Assembly (NCBI RefSeq): GCF_900143005.1
Contig: NZ_FRCS01000015.1
Span: 1 to 64,000, forward strand
Direction: 5' to 3'
From: Cryptosporangium aurantiacum
Lineage (GTDB): Bacteria > Actinomycetota > Actinomycetes > Mycobacteriales > Cryptosporangiaceae
Length of the DNA stretch: 64,000 nt
Each line of letters opens with the position of its first letter. Position 1 is the first letter of the stretch. Made by a program: the position numbers and the translations under genes. Shown here in pieces: positions 35,714 through 43,143 of the stretch. The notes under the pieces are model-generated. The model had not been told where the DNA came from. It did no database searches and saw only the letters and a program-made list of their open reading frames with translations.

Positions 35714-37714
35714 GTGACTGCGCACGACGTCGGCCTTCTGATGCTAGATCTTGCCTTGATCCTCGTGCTGGCACGGATCGGTGGCTGGTTAGCCCAGAAA
35801 GTCGGCCAACCCCCCGTAGTCGGCGAGATCATCGCCGGTATCGCGCTCGGGCCCACGATCATCGGTCCGCACCTGTCGACGGTACTCGTCCCCACCGACA
35901 TTCGAATCCCACTCTCGGCACTCGCCAACGTCGGCCTCGTCCTGTTCATGTTCATCGTGGGTTACGAGCTCGACCTTCTGCTGATGCGCGGTAAGGAGCG
36001 AATCGCGGTCAGCGTCTCGGTCGCATCGATCCTCTTGCCGTGCGCACTCGGCATCACGCTGGCGTACTGGCTGGCCGACCGGCACAACGTCACCGGCGAC
36101 GACCGATTGCCGTTCGTGCTGTTCATGGGCGCCGCGATGTCGATCACCGCGTTCCCGGTACTGGCCCGCATCCTGACCGACCGCGGCATGCACCGCACAC
36201 GGCTGGGTGGCCTCGCGCTGGCGAGCGCGGCAGTGGACGACGTGCTCGCGTGGTCGCTGCTGGCCGTGGTCGTGACGGTGGCCGGCGCCTCGGCGGACAC
36301 CCAGTGGCACGTTCTGCTGACGCTGCCCTACGTCGCGCTGATGTTCTTCGTGGTGCGTCCGCTGCTGCGTCGTCTGCTGCCGCTGCACGCGAAGGCCGGT
36401 CGGTTGACCCCGGCCCTGCTCGCCGTCGTCCTGATCGGGCTGCTGCTGTCGGCGTACGCGGCCGAGTGGCTGGGCGTCCACGTCATCTTCGGCGCGTTCC
36501 TGTTCGGAACGGTCATGCCGCGGGAGGGCGGCGAGGCGCTGCGCCAGGACATCTTGGAGAGGCTCGAGCAGGTCAGCGTCCTGCTGCTGCTCCCGGTGTT
36601 CTTCGTCACCGCCGGCATCAAGGTGGACCTGCGCAACCTCGGCACCGACGGCCTCGTCGAACTCGGCCTGATCCTGCTGGTCGCGATCAGCGGCAAGTTC
36701 ATCGGCGCGTACCTCGGCGCGAAGCTGCAGAAGGTGCAGTCACGGCAGGCGTTCGCGCTGGCCACGTTGATGAATACCCGCGGTCTGACCGAGCTGGTGA
36801 TCCTCGCCGTCGGTCTGCAACTAGGCATCCTCAACCAGGATCTGTACTCGTTGATGGTCGTGATGGCGCTCGTGACGACCGCGATGGCCGGCCCGCTGCT
36901 CTCGGCCTACTACCCGAAGCGGCGGATCGAGCGGGACATCGCCGAGGCCGAGCGCGCGACGCTCGGTGAGTCGCCGGCGACGAGGGTGCTCGTCGTCGTC
37001 GACGATCCCGCGACGCAGGGCGACGACGTGGAGCTGGCCGGTGCGCTGGTCGGGTCCCGCCGTCCGGCCGAGGTCGTGCTGTCGCGGCTGCTGCCGTATC
37101 GGTCGCCTCAGCTGGAGGTGGGCACCGGGCTCTCCGGTGAGCTGCTGGAGATGACCCGCTCGCTGGAGGAGCTGGAGACGCTGGCCGCCCGCGTCCGGCG
37201 GGACGACGTCCCGGCTCCGGTGCTCTCCCGATTCTCCGACGACGTCGAGCGCGAGCTGGGCGTTCAGATCGAGACGTCCGAACCGGACGTCGTCGTGGTG
37301 CGGGCCGGGGCACACGCGCTGGCCGACCGGGTCGCCGGCGAGCTGGTGACGGTCGGCACGCTGCCGGTGGCGCCGTCGTCGGTGGCCGTGCGGTGGGGCA
37401 CGGACGCCGACGCGACCGCCGCGCTGCGGGTCGGTGCGCTGCTCGCGGTCTCGCGGGGCTTGCCGCTGATCGTCGACGACGGGGAGCGCTCGGGCCGGCG
37501 GGCGGTGGCCGCCGCGGCGGACCTGGCCCGGCACGGCCTGGTGGCGTCGGCGGATCCGGCTCCGGCGGACGCGCTGGTGGTGACCGGGGGTACCGAGGTG
37601 AGCGCCGGGACGCACGTCGCGGTGCGAGCCGCCCGTGACACCGACGCGATGCCGGTGGCGGACTGGGTCGCGGACCTTCCCAACCCGACGGATCGGACGC
37701 CCGTGCTCGCCTGA
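35714..37714 (+). CDS. CPA2-family cation:proton antiporter with C-terminal cytosolic domain
   Basis: The protein (666 residues) has about twelve membrane segments in the first 400 residues. It has the Kef/CPA2 features GQPPVVGEIIAGIALGP at the start and SAAVDDVLAW with the paired Asp residues. VHVIFGAFLFG and MNTRGLTELVIL are also typical. The remaining 240 residues are a cytosolic domain resembling two universal-stress-like repeats (TRVLVVVDDPAT and so on), which could bind a nucleotide. GTG at 35714 is preferred because GAGGAG lies eight bases upstream; ATG at 35699 would add five residues. The transported ion, K+ or Na+, is not determined. Confidence 0.88.
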   Translation: MTAHDVGLLMLDLALILVLARIGGWLAQKVGQPPVVGEIIAGIALGPTIIGPHLSTVLVPTDIRIPLSALANVGLVLFMFIVGYELDLLLMRGKERIAVSVSVASILLPCALGITLAYWLADRHNVTGDDRLPFVLFMGAAMSITAFPVLARILTDRGMHRTRLGGLALASAAVDDVLAWSLLAVVVTVAGASADTQWHVLLTLPYVALMFFVVRPLLRRLLPLHAKAGRLTPALLAVVLIGLLLSAYAAEWLGVHVIFGAFLFGTVMPREGGEALRQDILERLEQVSVLLLLPVFFVTAGIKVDLRNLGTDGLVELGLILLVAISGKFIGAYLGAKLQKVQSRQAFALATLMNTRGLTELVILAVGLQLGILNQDLYSLMVVMALVTTAMAGPLLSAYYPKRRIERDIAEAERATLGESPATRVLVVVDDPATQGDDVELAGALVGSRRPAEVVLSRLLPYRSPQLEVGTGLSGELLEMTRSLEELETLAARVRRDDVPAPVLSRFSDDVERELGVQIETSEPDVVVVRAGAHALADRVAGELVTVGTLPVAPSSVAVRWGTDADATAALRVGALLAVSRGLPLIVDDGERSGRRAVAAAADLARHGLVASADPAPADALVVTGGTEVSAGTHVAVRAARDTDAMPVADWVADLPNPTDRTPVLA

Positions 37715-37726
37715 TCGCCGGTTCAC

Positions 37727-37760
37727 GACGGCCCTCATCCCGTGCGGGGTGGGGGCCGTC
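37727..37760 (+). terminator. Hairpin terminator of the antiporter gene
   Basis: A 15-bp stem with two T-G wobbles (GACGGCCCTCATCCC with its partner) around GTGC lies 12 bases past the antiporter stop. No T run follows. Confidence 0.6.
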
Positions 37761-37805
37761 GCGGCGTGCGGCGCGAGTGTCGGACCGAGGCTCTATCGTC
37801 GGGGC

Positions 37806-39791
37806 ATGGCGGAATCGAACGGTCCTCCGGTGCCTCCCACGGACGCGTTGCTGCGGCCGGGTGAGCGGCTCGGATGGATCTTCCGTGACCGCAACCTGTT
37901 CCGGCGCCCGTTCGGGCAACCACCGCCCACGATGGGCGAGGTCCCGGCCGACGTGTTGGCTTCGGCTCGCGCCGCGAACCCGCATCTGGTCCGCAACATC
38001 GCGATCGCGGTCCCGGCCGCGGTGGTCCTCAGCTTCATCCTGGTCTGCGGCCTGGCGCTGGGGTCCGGAGGCGACGGTGGCGGCCGGATCTTCCTGCTGA
38101 TGCTGATCGTCGTCGCGCTGGTGTTCGGCGGTGCCGGCGCGCTGGTCTGGCTCGGCGCGCAGCGGGCCCGCTCGGTCGCGTCACGGCCGAACGCGGTGGC
38201 CGCCGAGCAGCGCGCCCGCTTCGACAGCGAACTGGCCGACTGGAGCCGCCGCAAGGCCGAGTTCGACGCCGCCGAGCAACAGCGCAGCGAGCAGCTTCCG
38301 GAGTGGTCACCCGCGATCCCGCCGCCGCACACCCGCCGCATCGACGTGGTCGGCGGCACGCTCTGGGGCTGGGAGGGCCTGCTCACGGTCTTCGGATCAT
38401 CCACACTGGCCAGCGGCGGCCGGCTCACCGTGCTCGACCTGACCGGGGAAGGCGTCTGCCGGGAACTGGCCGAACTCGCGGCCGAGGCCGGCTTCAGCAC
38501 CGACGTCCAGCTGTTCCCGGCCGACTTGCCGACCGCGGACGTCCTGGCCGGGCTCGACCAGCGGCAGTTCGTGGACGTCCTGGTCGAAGCCGTGCACGGC
38601 GGTGACGACGCCGGCGGCACCGATCGGTACGGCCGGGCCGCGGACGACCGGGTGCTCGGCGCCGTCTGTGCGGTGCTCGCGCCGAGCGGCCTGACCGTGG
38701 CACGGGTGCTCGCGGCGCTCCGGGCGCTGCTCGGCGAACCGGCGGGCGGCGACGACGGCCTCTCCGACGCCGAGCGCCGCTCGATCGCCACGGAGCTGTT
38801 CTCCCCGGACTACCGGCGGGAGATCGGGCCGCGGTTGCGGCAGCTGGAGTCGCTGCTGCATCCGCTGGCGCCGTTGGGCACCGTGGCGCAGCCCCGCCCG
38901 GTGGCTCAGCTGGCGTGTGTCGCGATGCTGAGCACCGGCAGCACCGCCCGCGACGAGGTGCTCGGCGATCTGATCGTGCAGCGGCTGACCCGCGGTGCCG
39001 CTGAGGCCGACCAGTCCGGCGGCGGCAGTCCGCGGACGATCGTCGTCGTCGGTGCGGACGAGATCGCCCGCCGGCACCTCGAGCGGCTGTCCGACGTGTG
39101 CGAGCGGCGCGGCGTCCGGCTGGTGTACCTGTTCCGCCACCTGCGGGGGACGTCGCTGCAGGTGCTCGGCGCCGGAGCGGTCGGCGTGATGCGGCTGGGC
39201 AACCACCAGGAGGCCACCGAGGCAGCGGAGTTCATCGGGCGGCAGCAGCGGTTCGTGCTCACCCAGCTCACCCACCAGCTGGGCGGGGCCGAGACGCACA
39301 GCACGGGCGAGTCGGAGACCCGAACCAGGGCCAGCGCGGGCATGCCGTCGATGCGGCGGCCGTGGCAGGCGCTGTCGGGAATGGTGGGGAGCAGCTCACG
39401 CTCGTGGCGCACCACCGCAGGGCACGCCGAGGGCACAAACTGGAACAACGCCGAGATGTACCAGCGCGCGTCCGAGTTCGCGGTGGAGCCCCGCACGCTC
39501 CAGGGCCTGCCCGACTACGCGATGTTGCTGGTCACCGCGGGGCAGCACGGCCCTGCGATCACCGCGGTCGAGTGCAATCCCGACATCGTGTCGCTGCCGC
39601 GGGTCAGCACCGAGCCATTGCCCCCCGGCGCCGCCGGAATTCCGGGTTTCGTCAACCAGCCCTCGGCGATGCTCCCCCAACCGCAACCCGGCGCCGCCCC
39701 GTCCCATCCGCAATCCGGACAGCCCTATCCCGGCCGAATGCCCCCACCGGGCCCGCCGAATTCCTTCCCGCCTGGACCGAGCGTCCGGTAA
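37806..39791 (+). CDS. Membrane protein resembling VirD4/TraG-like ATPases but without a P-loop
   Basis: The protein (661 residues) has an N-terminal cytosolic stretch, two membrane segments (about residues 62-110: AVPAAVVLSFILVCGLAL and LMLIVVALVFGGAGALVWL), and a large cytosolic part. The cytosolic part has the strand and loop order of HerA/VirD4 ATPases: GGTLWGWEGLLTVFGSS at the Walker A place, TIVVVGADEIARRHLERL near Walker B, then VGVMRLGNHQEATEAAEFIG and FVLTQLTHQLG. The lysine of a Walker A motif is missing, so it probably does not hydrolyse ATP. The C-terminal 70 residues are Pro-rich. ATG at 37806 is used; the ribosome site is weak. Its role is unknown. Confidence 0.7.
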   Translation: MAESNGPPVPPTDALLRPGERLGWIFRDRNLFRRPFGQPPPTMGEVPADVLASARAANPHLVRNIAIAVPAAVVLSFILVCGLALGSGGDGGGRIFLLMLIVVALVFGGAGALVWLGAQRARSVASRPNAVAAEQRARFDSELADWSRRKAEFDAAEQQRSEQLPEWSPAIPPPHTRRIDVVGGTLWGWEGLLTVFGSSTLASGGRLTVLDLTGEGVCRELAELAAEAGFSTDVQLFPADLPTADVLAGLDQRQFVDVLVEAVHGGDDAGGTDRYGRAADDRVLGAVCAVLAPSGLTVARVLAALRALLGEPAGGDDGLSDAERRSIATELFSPDYRREIGPRLRQLESLLHPLAPLGTVAQPRPVAQLACVAMLSTGSTARDEVLGDLIVQRLTRGAAEADQSGGGSPRTIVVVGADEIARRHLERLSDVCERRGVRLVYLFRHLRGTSLQVLGAGAVGVMRLGNHQEATEAAEFIGRQQRFVLTQLTHQLGGAETHSTGESETRTRASAGMPSMRRPWQALSGMVGSSSRSWRTTAGHAEGTNWNNAEMYQRASEFAVEPRTLQGLPDYAMLLVTAGQHGPAITAVECNPDIVSLPRVSTEPLPPGAAGIPGFVNQPSAMLPQPQPGAAPSHPQSGQPYPGRMPPPGPPNSFPPGPSVR

Positions 39792-39895
39792 TCCGACGCC
39801 CTTTCCGCGCGAACGGCCCCGAATGGACGTCGCGGCCCGGCGTCGGTTTCTCCCACGATGGTGCGCAAGGGGGCTCGCACTGAGGGGGAGGATTC

Positions 39896-40234
39896 ATGTC
39901 GGTGTTCGGGGGGAACAGCGGTTTTGCGCCGCGCCCAGGTACGCAGCACGACCGAGTCGCGATCGCTTCGGCGACCGCCGGAGTGTGCGCTTACGCTATT
40001 CCGCTGGTGAGTGTGGTCGGCGCGGTCACCGCGATCATCACGGGTCACATCGCGGCCCGCCGAACCGCGGCCGGTTCGGAGAGCCGCAGCTTCGCGATCG
40101 CCGGGTTGATCTTCGGCTACAGCTACTTATTCACGCTCGTGACCGGCTTCTGGTACGCGGTGACCGTGTTCAGCATCCGCGGCTGGGGCTGGTTCTCGAC
40201 CGCGCAGACGTGGCTCGACCGCACGACGGGCTGA
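39896..40234 (+). CDS. Small DUF4190-like membrane protein
   Basis: This 112-residue protein has two or three hydrophobic segments (AYAIPLVSVVGAVTAIITGHIA and YSYLFTLVTGFWYAVTVF) around a HIAARRTAAGSESRSFAIAG loop. The IITGHIA...FAIAGLIFGY pattern fits DUF4190, a family of small actinobacterial membrane proteins of unknown function. ATG at 39896 follows GGGGGAGG. It is followed after seven bases by a second protein of the same size and pattern, which suggests they work as a pair. Confidence 0.75.
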   Translation: MSVFGGNSGFAPRPGTQHDRVAIASATAGVCAYAIPLVSVVGAVTAIITGHIAARRTAAGSESRSFAIAGLIFGYSYLFTLVTGFWYAVTVFSIRGWGWFSTAQTWLDRTTG

Positions 40235-40241
40235 GGCGAAC

Positions 40242-40580
40242 ATGTCCACCGTCACCGCGGTCAGCCCGCCGATGCCTGCGCCGATCTTCCGGCCGCCGAC
40301 CAGTCAGGTTGCGATTCTCGCGTTCGTCGCCGCGTTGATGAGTTTCGCCGGCGCCGCCTATGCCGGTCCGTTGACCGCGATCGTCTGCGGGCGAATGGCG
40401 TTGCGGCAAATTCAGCAAGCACCGATCACGGGCCGGGTGCCGATTCGGGGTAATCGTCTCGCCCGCGCCGCGATCGTCCTTGGTTATGTCGGCTTGGCCG
40501 TACATCTACTGGCGACGATCATCGCGCTCACGTTCGCCGTCCTAGTCGCGAACGGCACGATATCCCGCATGGTCTTCTGA
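40242..40580 (+). CDS. Small DUF4190-like membrane protein, second copy
   Basis: The protein (112 residues) has two membrane segments (AILAFVAALMSFAGAAYAGPL and YVGLAVHLLATIIALTFAVL) with a CGRMALRQIQQAPITGRVPI loop and a Pro-rich N-terminus. The pattern resembles its upstream neighbour and DUF4190, although the sequence is divergent. ATG at 40242 lies seven bases after the neighbour's stop. A long AT-rich inverted repeat follows its stop. Confidence 0.7.
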   Translation: MSTVTAVSPPMPAPIFRPPTSQVAILAFVAALMSFAGAAYAGPLTAIVCGRMALRQIQQAPITGRVPIRGNRLARAAIVLGYVGLAVHLLATIIALTFAVLVANGTISRMVF

Positions 40581-40594
40581 CTGGCTGCCGCGCG

Positions 40595-40642
40595 AGCAGA
40601 TTGCATTTGGAAGACCTATAGCCCTTCCAAATGCAATCTGCT
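40595..40642. repeat. 19-bp perfect inverted repeat between convergent genes
   Basis: AGCAGATTGCATTTGGAAG and its exact reverse complement flank a 10-base loop (ACCTATAGCC). It lies 14 bases after the DUF4190-like stop and 15 bases before the 3' end of the FHA-protein gene. The repeat is AT-rich compared with the surroundings. It can end transcription from both sides, but the base composition is odd for a native terminator. Confidence 0.75.
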
Positions 40643-40657
40643 TCTACGGCGCGGGAC

Positions 40658-42676
40658 CTACGGGTTCCGGTGCGACTCGTAGCGGAAGCCGCGGCGGCCG
40701 AAGACCACGCGGGTGCCCGGGGTGAGCGTGACCTTGCGGTGGGGGTCGAGCCGCGTCCAGGCCTCGCTGTTCGGCGGCGCGATGTGTGTCCCGTTCGCGG
40801 ACGCCAGGTCGATCACGTTCACGTCCCAGCCGTCCAGCTCGATCCGGGCGTGGATCCGCGACACGACTCCCTTCGGGTCATCGATGCGCAGCGCCCGCGC
40901 CCGCCCCTGCAGCACCGCGTCGTCCCGTTCCGGCTCCCGGCCGACCACGTAGTCGGTGTCGAGCCGGAACGTCGCGCCGTCGTCGAGCACCAGCAGCCCG
41001 AGCGGCGGCCGCGGACCGGTCCGTGAGACGTGCGTGAGCTGCGCCATCGAGATGCCGCAGACCGCGCAGTACGGCACCCGCGGGTCGTTGAAGTGGTCGT
41101 TCTTGCAGTAGATGCCGAGGACGATCGGCCGCGCGTCGGCCTCCTCGGCACCGTCGGCGGGCACCGGGCCGGGCGGCGGCTGCACGTCGGCCGGCGGGAG
41201 CGGGCCGGACGTCTGCGTCCGCTCCGATGAGTCCGCCTGGTCGCCGATGAGCAGGACGGCCTCGAACGGCGCCGCCGGGTCGAAGCCCCCGACGCCCTGC
41301 GCGGCCGGTGGCGCGGACGACGGCTGCAGCGACGGGTCCGGAACCGGCTGGTCGGGCAGCACCGGGGCGGGGAGCTGCCCCTCGCGCGGCGCGGGCGGCG
41401 CCGGCGGTTCCTCGGCCGCGACCGGCGGAATCGGCCGGTCGTCGAACGACGGCATCGAGGACGGCGGCGGAGGTGGCGGTGGCGCGTCGAACGACGGCGG
41501 TGCGTCGAACGAGGGCACAGGCGGCGGCGCGTCGAACGACGGCGGCGGTGTGTCCCACGACGGCACGCCGGACGGCGGCGGCGCGTCGAACGACCCGGGC
41601 GGAGGCGGCGGCTCGTCCACCGGTGCCGACGGCGCCGGTGCGGAGAACGACGCGGGCGGCTCGTACCCGCCCCGCTGCACGGACGCCGCACCACGCGACG
41701 CTGGTTCCGGCGGCTCCGGGGTGTCCATCGGCACCGGCGGCGGCGACACGTCCAACAGCGACGCGCGCGGCACCGGAGCGACCGCGGAGTCGTCCGCGTA
41801 GGGGTCGAAGGCCTCGGTGCGCTGCAGCGGGTCCCGGTCCTCCGGCTCCGAGTCCGGGACCGCGGCGAGCGGCACGGACGGCGCAGGCGGCGCTGACGGC
41901 GCTGCGGGCTCCACCGGCGGCACGGCGGCCACCGACGGCGAGGGCGGAACCGGCGCAGGCGCTGCCAAATCCGCCGACGGAACCGGCAAAACCGGCGGCC
42001 CGGACCGCGACGGCACAGCGGACGGCGACGGACCCGACAGCCCAGACCCCGACAGCCCAGACCCCGACGGCCCAGACCCCGACGGCCCGGATCGCGGAGA
42101 CACCACCGGTGCCGCCGACGAGACCGGCCGCGTCGGCGCCGACGGCACCGACGGCACCGGCGCAGCCGTCACCGCCGACGGCACCCCGAACACGAACCCA
42201 CCGGCCCGCACCACACCCGCGTCCAGCCGCGACCACGGATCCGGCGCAGGAACTCCGCTCAGCGTGTCGAGCGCACCGCGGATCACCCGCGCCGGCGCCG
42301 GAATCATCCGGTCGACCCAGGTCACCGCGTCCCGACCGTCGAGCACCAGTTCGCCGTCGTCGGTCACCACGGAGACCTGCGCGTCGCCGTGCACGATCAC
42401 CGCGACGCCGTCGCCGACCGGCCCGAACGCCGCGAGCGGCGGGAAGTCGGCGTCCTGGGCCGAGATCAGCAGGCTGGCCAGCCGCCGGCCGAGACGCCGC
42501 CCGTCGCCGCCCGCAGCCGACGCGATCGCGTCCAGCACCTCGGCCGTACGGTCGTCGTCGCCCTCGGGTGCGCCGTACAGGAGGACCAGGTCGCCGTACC
42601 GGGCGAGCAGGCCGGAACCGGCGACCGGCGCGAGCGCCCGGTCGTCCGGTTTGTCATCGGTAGTGCCTGTCGTCAC
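40658..42676 (-). CDS. FHA-domain protein with long Pro-rich linker
   Basis: The protein (672 residues) has an uncharacterised N-terminal domain of about 150 residues (LLARYGDLVLLYGAPEGDDD onward) and a very long Pro/Ser/Ala-rich linker. A Cys-rich stretch follows (IYCKNDHFNDPRVPYCAVCG, possible zinc knuckle). The C-terminal FHA domain (about residues 565-655) has intact phospho-threonine-binding motifs GREPERDD, SRIHARIE and SANGTHI. GTG at 42676 overlaps the stop of the membrane-protein gene, with GGGAGG upstream. It is the last gene of a three-gene operon. It may read phosphorylation by the nearby kinases. Confidence 0.85.
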   Translation of the reverse strand: MTTGTTDDKPDDRALAPVAGSGLLARYGDLVLLYGAPEGDDDRTAEVLDAIASAAGGDGRRLGRRLASLLISAQDADFPPLAAFGPVGDGVAVIVHGDAQVSVVTDDGELVLDGRDAVTWVDRMIPAPARVIRGALDTLSGVPAPDPWSRLDAGVVRAGGFVFGVPSAVTAAPVPSVPSAPTRPVSSAAPVVSPRSGPSGSGPSGSGLSGSGLSGPSPSAVPSRSGPPVLPVPSADLAAPAPVPPSPSVAAVPPVEPAAPSAPPAPSVPLAAVPDSEPEDRDPLQRTEAFDPYADDSAVAPVPRASLLDVSPPPVPMDTPEPPEPASRGAASVQRGGYEPPASFSAPAPSAPVDEPPPPPGSFDAPPPSGVPSWDTPPPSFDAPPPVPSFDAPPSFDAPPPPPPPSSMPSFDDRPIPPVAAEEPPAPPAPREGQLPAPVLPDQPVPDPSLQPSSAPPAAQGVGGFDPAAPFEAVLLIGDQADSSERTQTSGPLPPADVQPPPGPVPADGAEEADARPIVLGIYCKNDHFNDPRVPYCAVCGISMAQLTHVSRTGPRPPLGLLVLDDGATFRLDTDYVVGREPERDDAVLQGRARALRIDDPKGVVSRIHARIELDGWDVNVIDLASANGTHIAPPNSEAWTRLDPHRKVTLTPGTRVVFGRRGFRYESHRNP
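41440..41600. repeat. Pro/Asp-rich degenerate tandem repeat coding region
   Basis: Within the FHA-protein gene, repeats related to GGCGGCGCGTCGAACGACGG encode SFDAPPP-like units on the minus strand. They spread over about 160 bases and form a flexible linker. Confidence 0.6.
42034..42096. repeat. 15-bp tandem repeat encoding Ser-Gly-rich units
   Basis: Four near-identical copies of a CCCAGACCCCGACAG-like unit encode SGxSG units in the linker of the FHA protein. The copy number could vary between strains. Confidence 0.65.
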
Positions 42677-43116
42677 ACGAACCTCCCACCCCGGAACCGC
42701 CAGTGGATCGAGAACACCCGCATCGGGCCGTTCGCGAACACCCAGACTGCCACCCAGACCAGGATGAAGAGAATCCAGTACGAGAGTGACTGCAATCCGG
42801 TGAGACCTTCGATACCCGGAACGACGCCGGCGAGCAACAGCGCCCACACCAGCAGACCCTCGTTCAGGAACGTGAGCAGGCCGAACAGCGTCGGCCAATC
42901 CTTCTCCCACCGCCACTGCATGAGGAAGTGGTACAGCAGCTCCCAGAGAATGCCGATCACGGTGACCGTGACCAGCACCGTGAACGTGATGCGGTACTTG
43001 CTACCGAAACCTACGCCCAGCGGAAGCAGCGGCGTGACGAACAGCGTCACCAAGCCGCCGATGACCAGCGTGAACACGATTCGGCTCTGGATCCGACCCC
43101 ACAGCGTGGGCAGCAT
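42673..43116 (-). CDS. Hypothetical multi-pass membrane protein
   Basis: This 147-residue protein has four probable membrane segments (FTLVIGGLVTLFVTPLLPLG, FTVLVTVTVIGILWELLYHF, LLVWALLLAGVVPGI and YWILFILVWVAVWVFA). It ends in a basic tail (RFRGGRFV). I do not recognise the family. ATG at 43116 starts 27 bases after the stop of the flavoprotein gene, and its stop overlaps the FHA-protein start. It may anchor the two soluble partners at the membrane. Confidence 0.75.
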   Translation of the reverse strand: MLPTLWGRIQSRIVFTLVIGGLVTLFVTPLLPLGVGFGSKYRITFTVLVTVTVIGILWELLYHFLMQWRWEKDWPTLFGLLTFLNEGLLVWALLLAGVVPGIEGLTGLQSLSYWILFILVWVAVWVFANGPMRVFSIHWRFRGGRFV

Positions 43117-43143
43117 CGTTAACTCCTGTCCTGGAAGTGGGGG

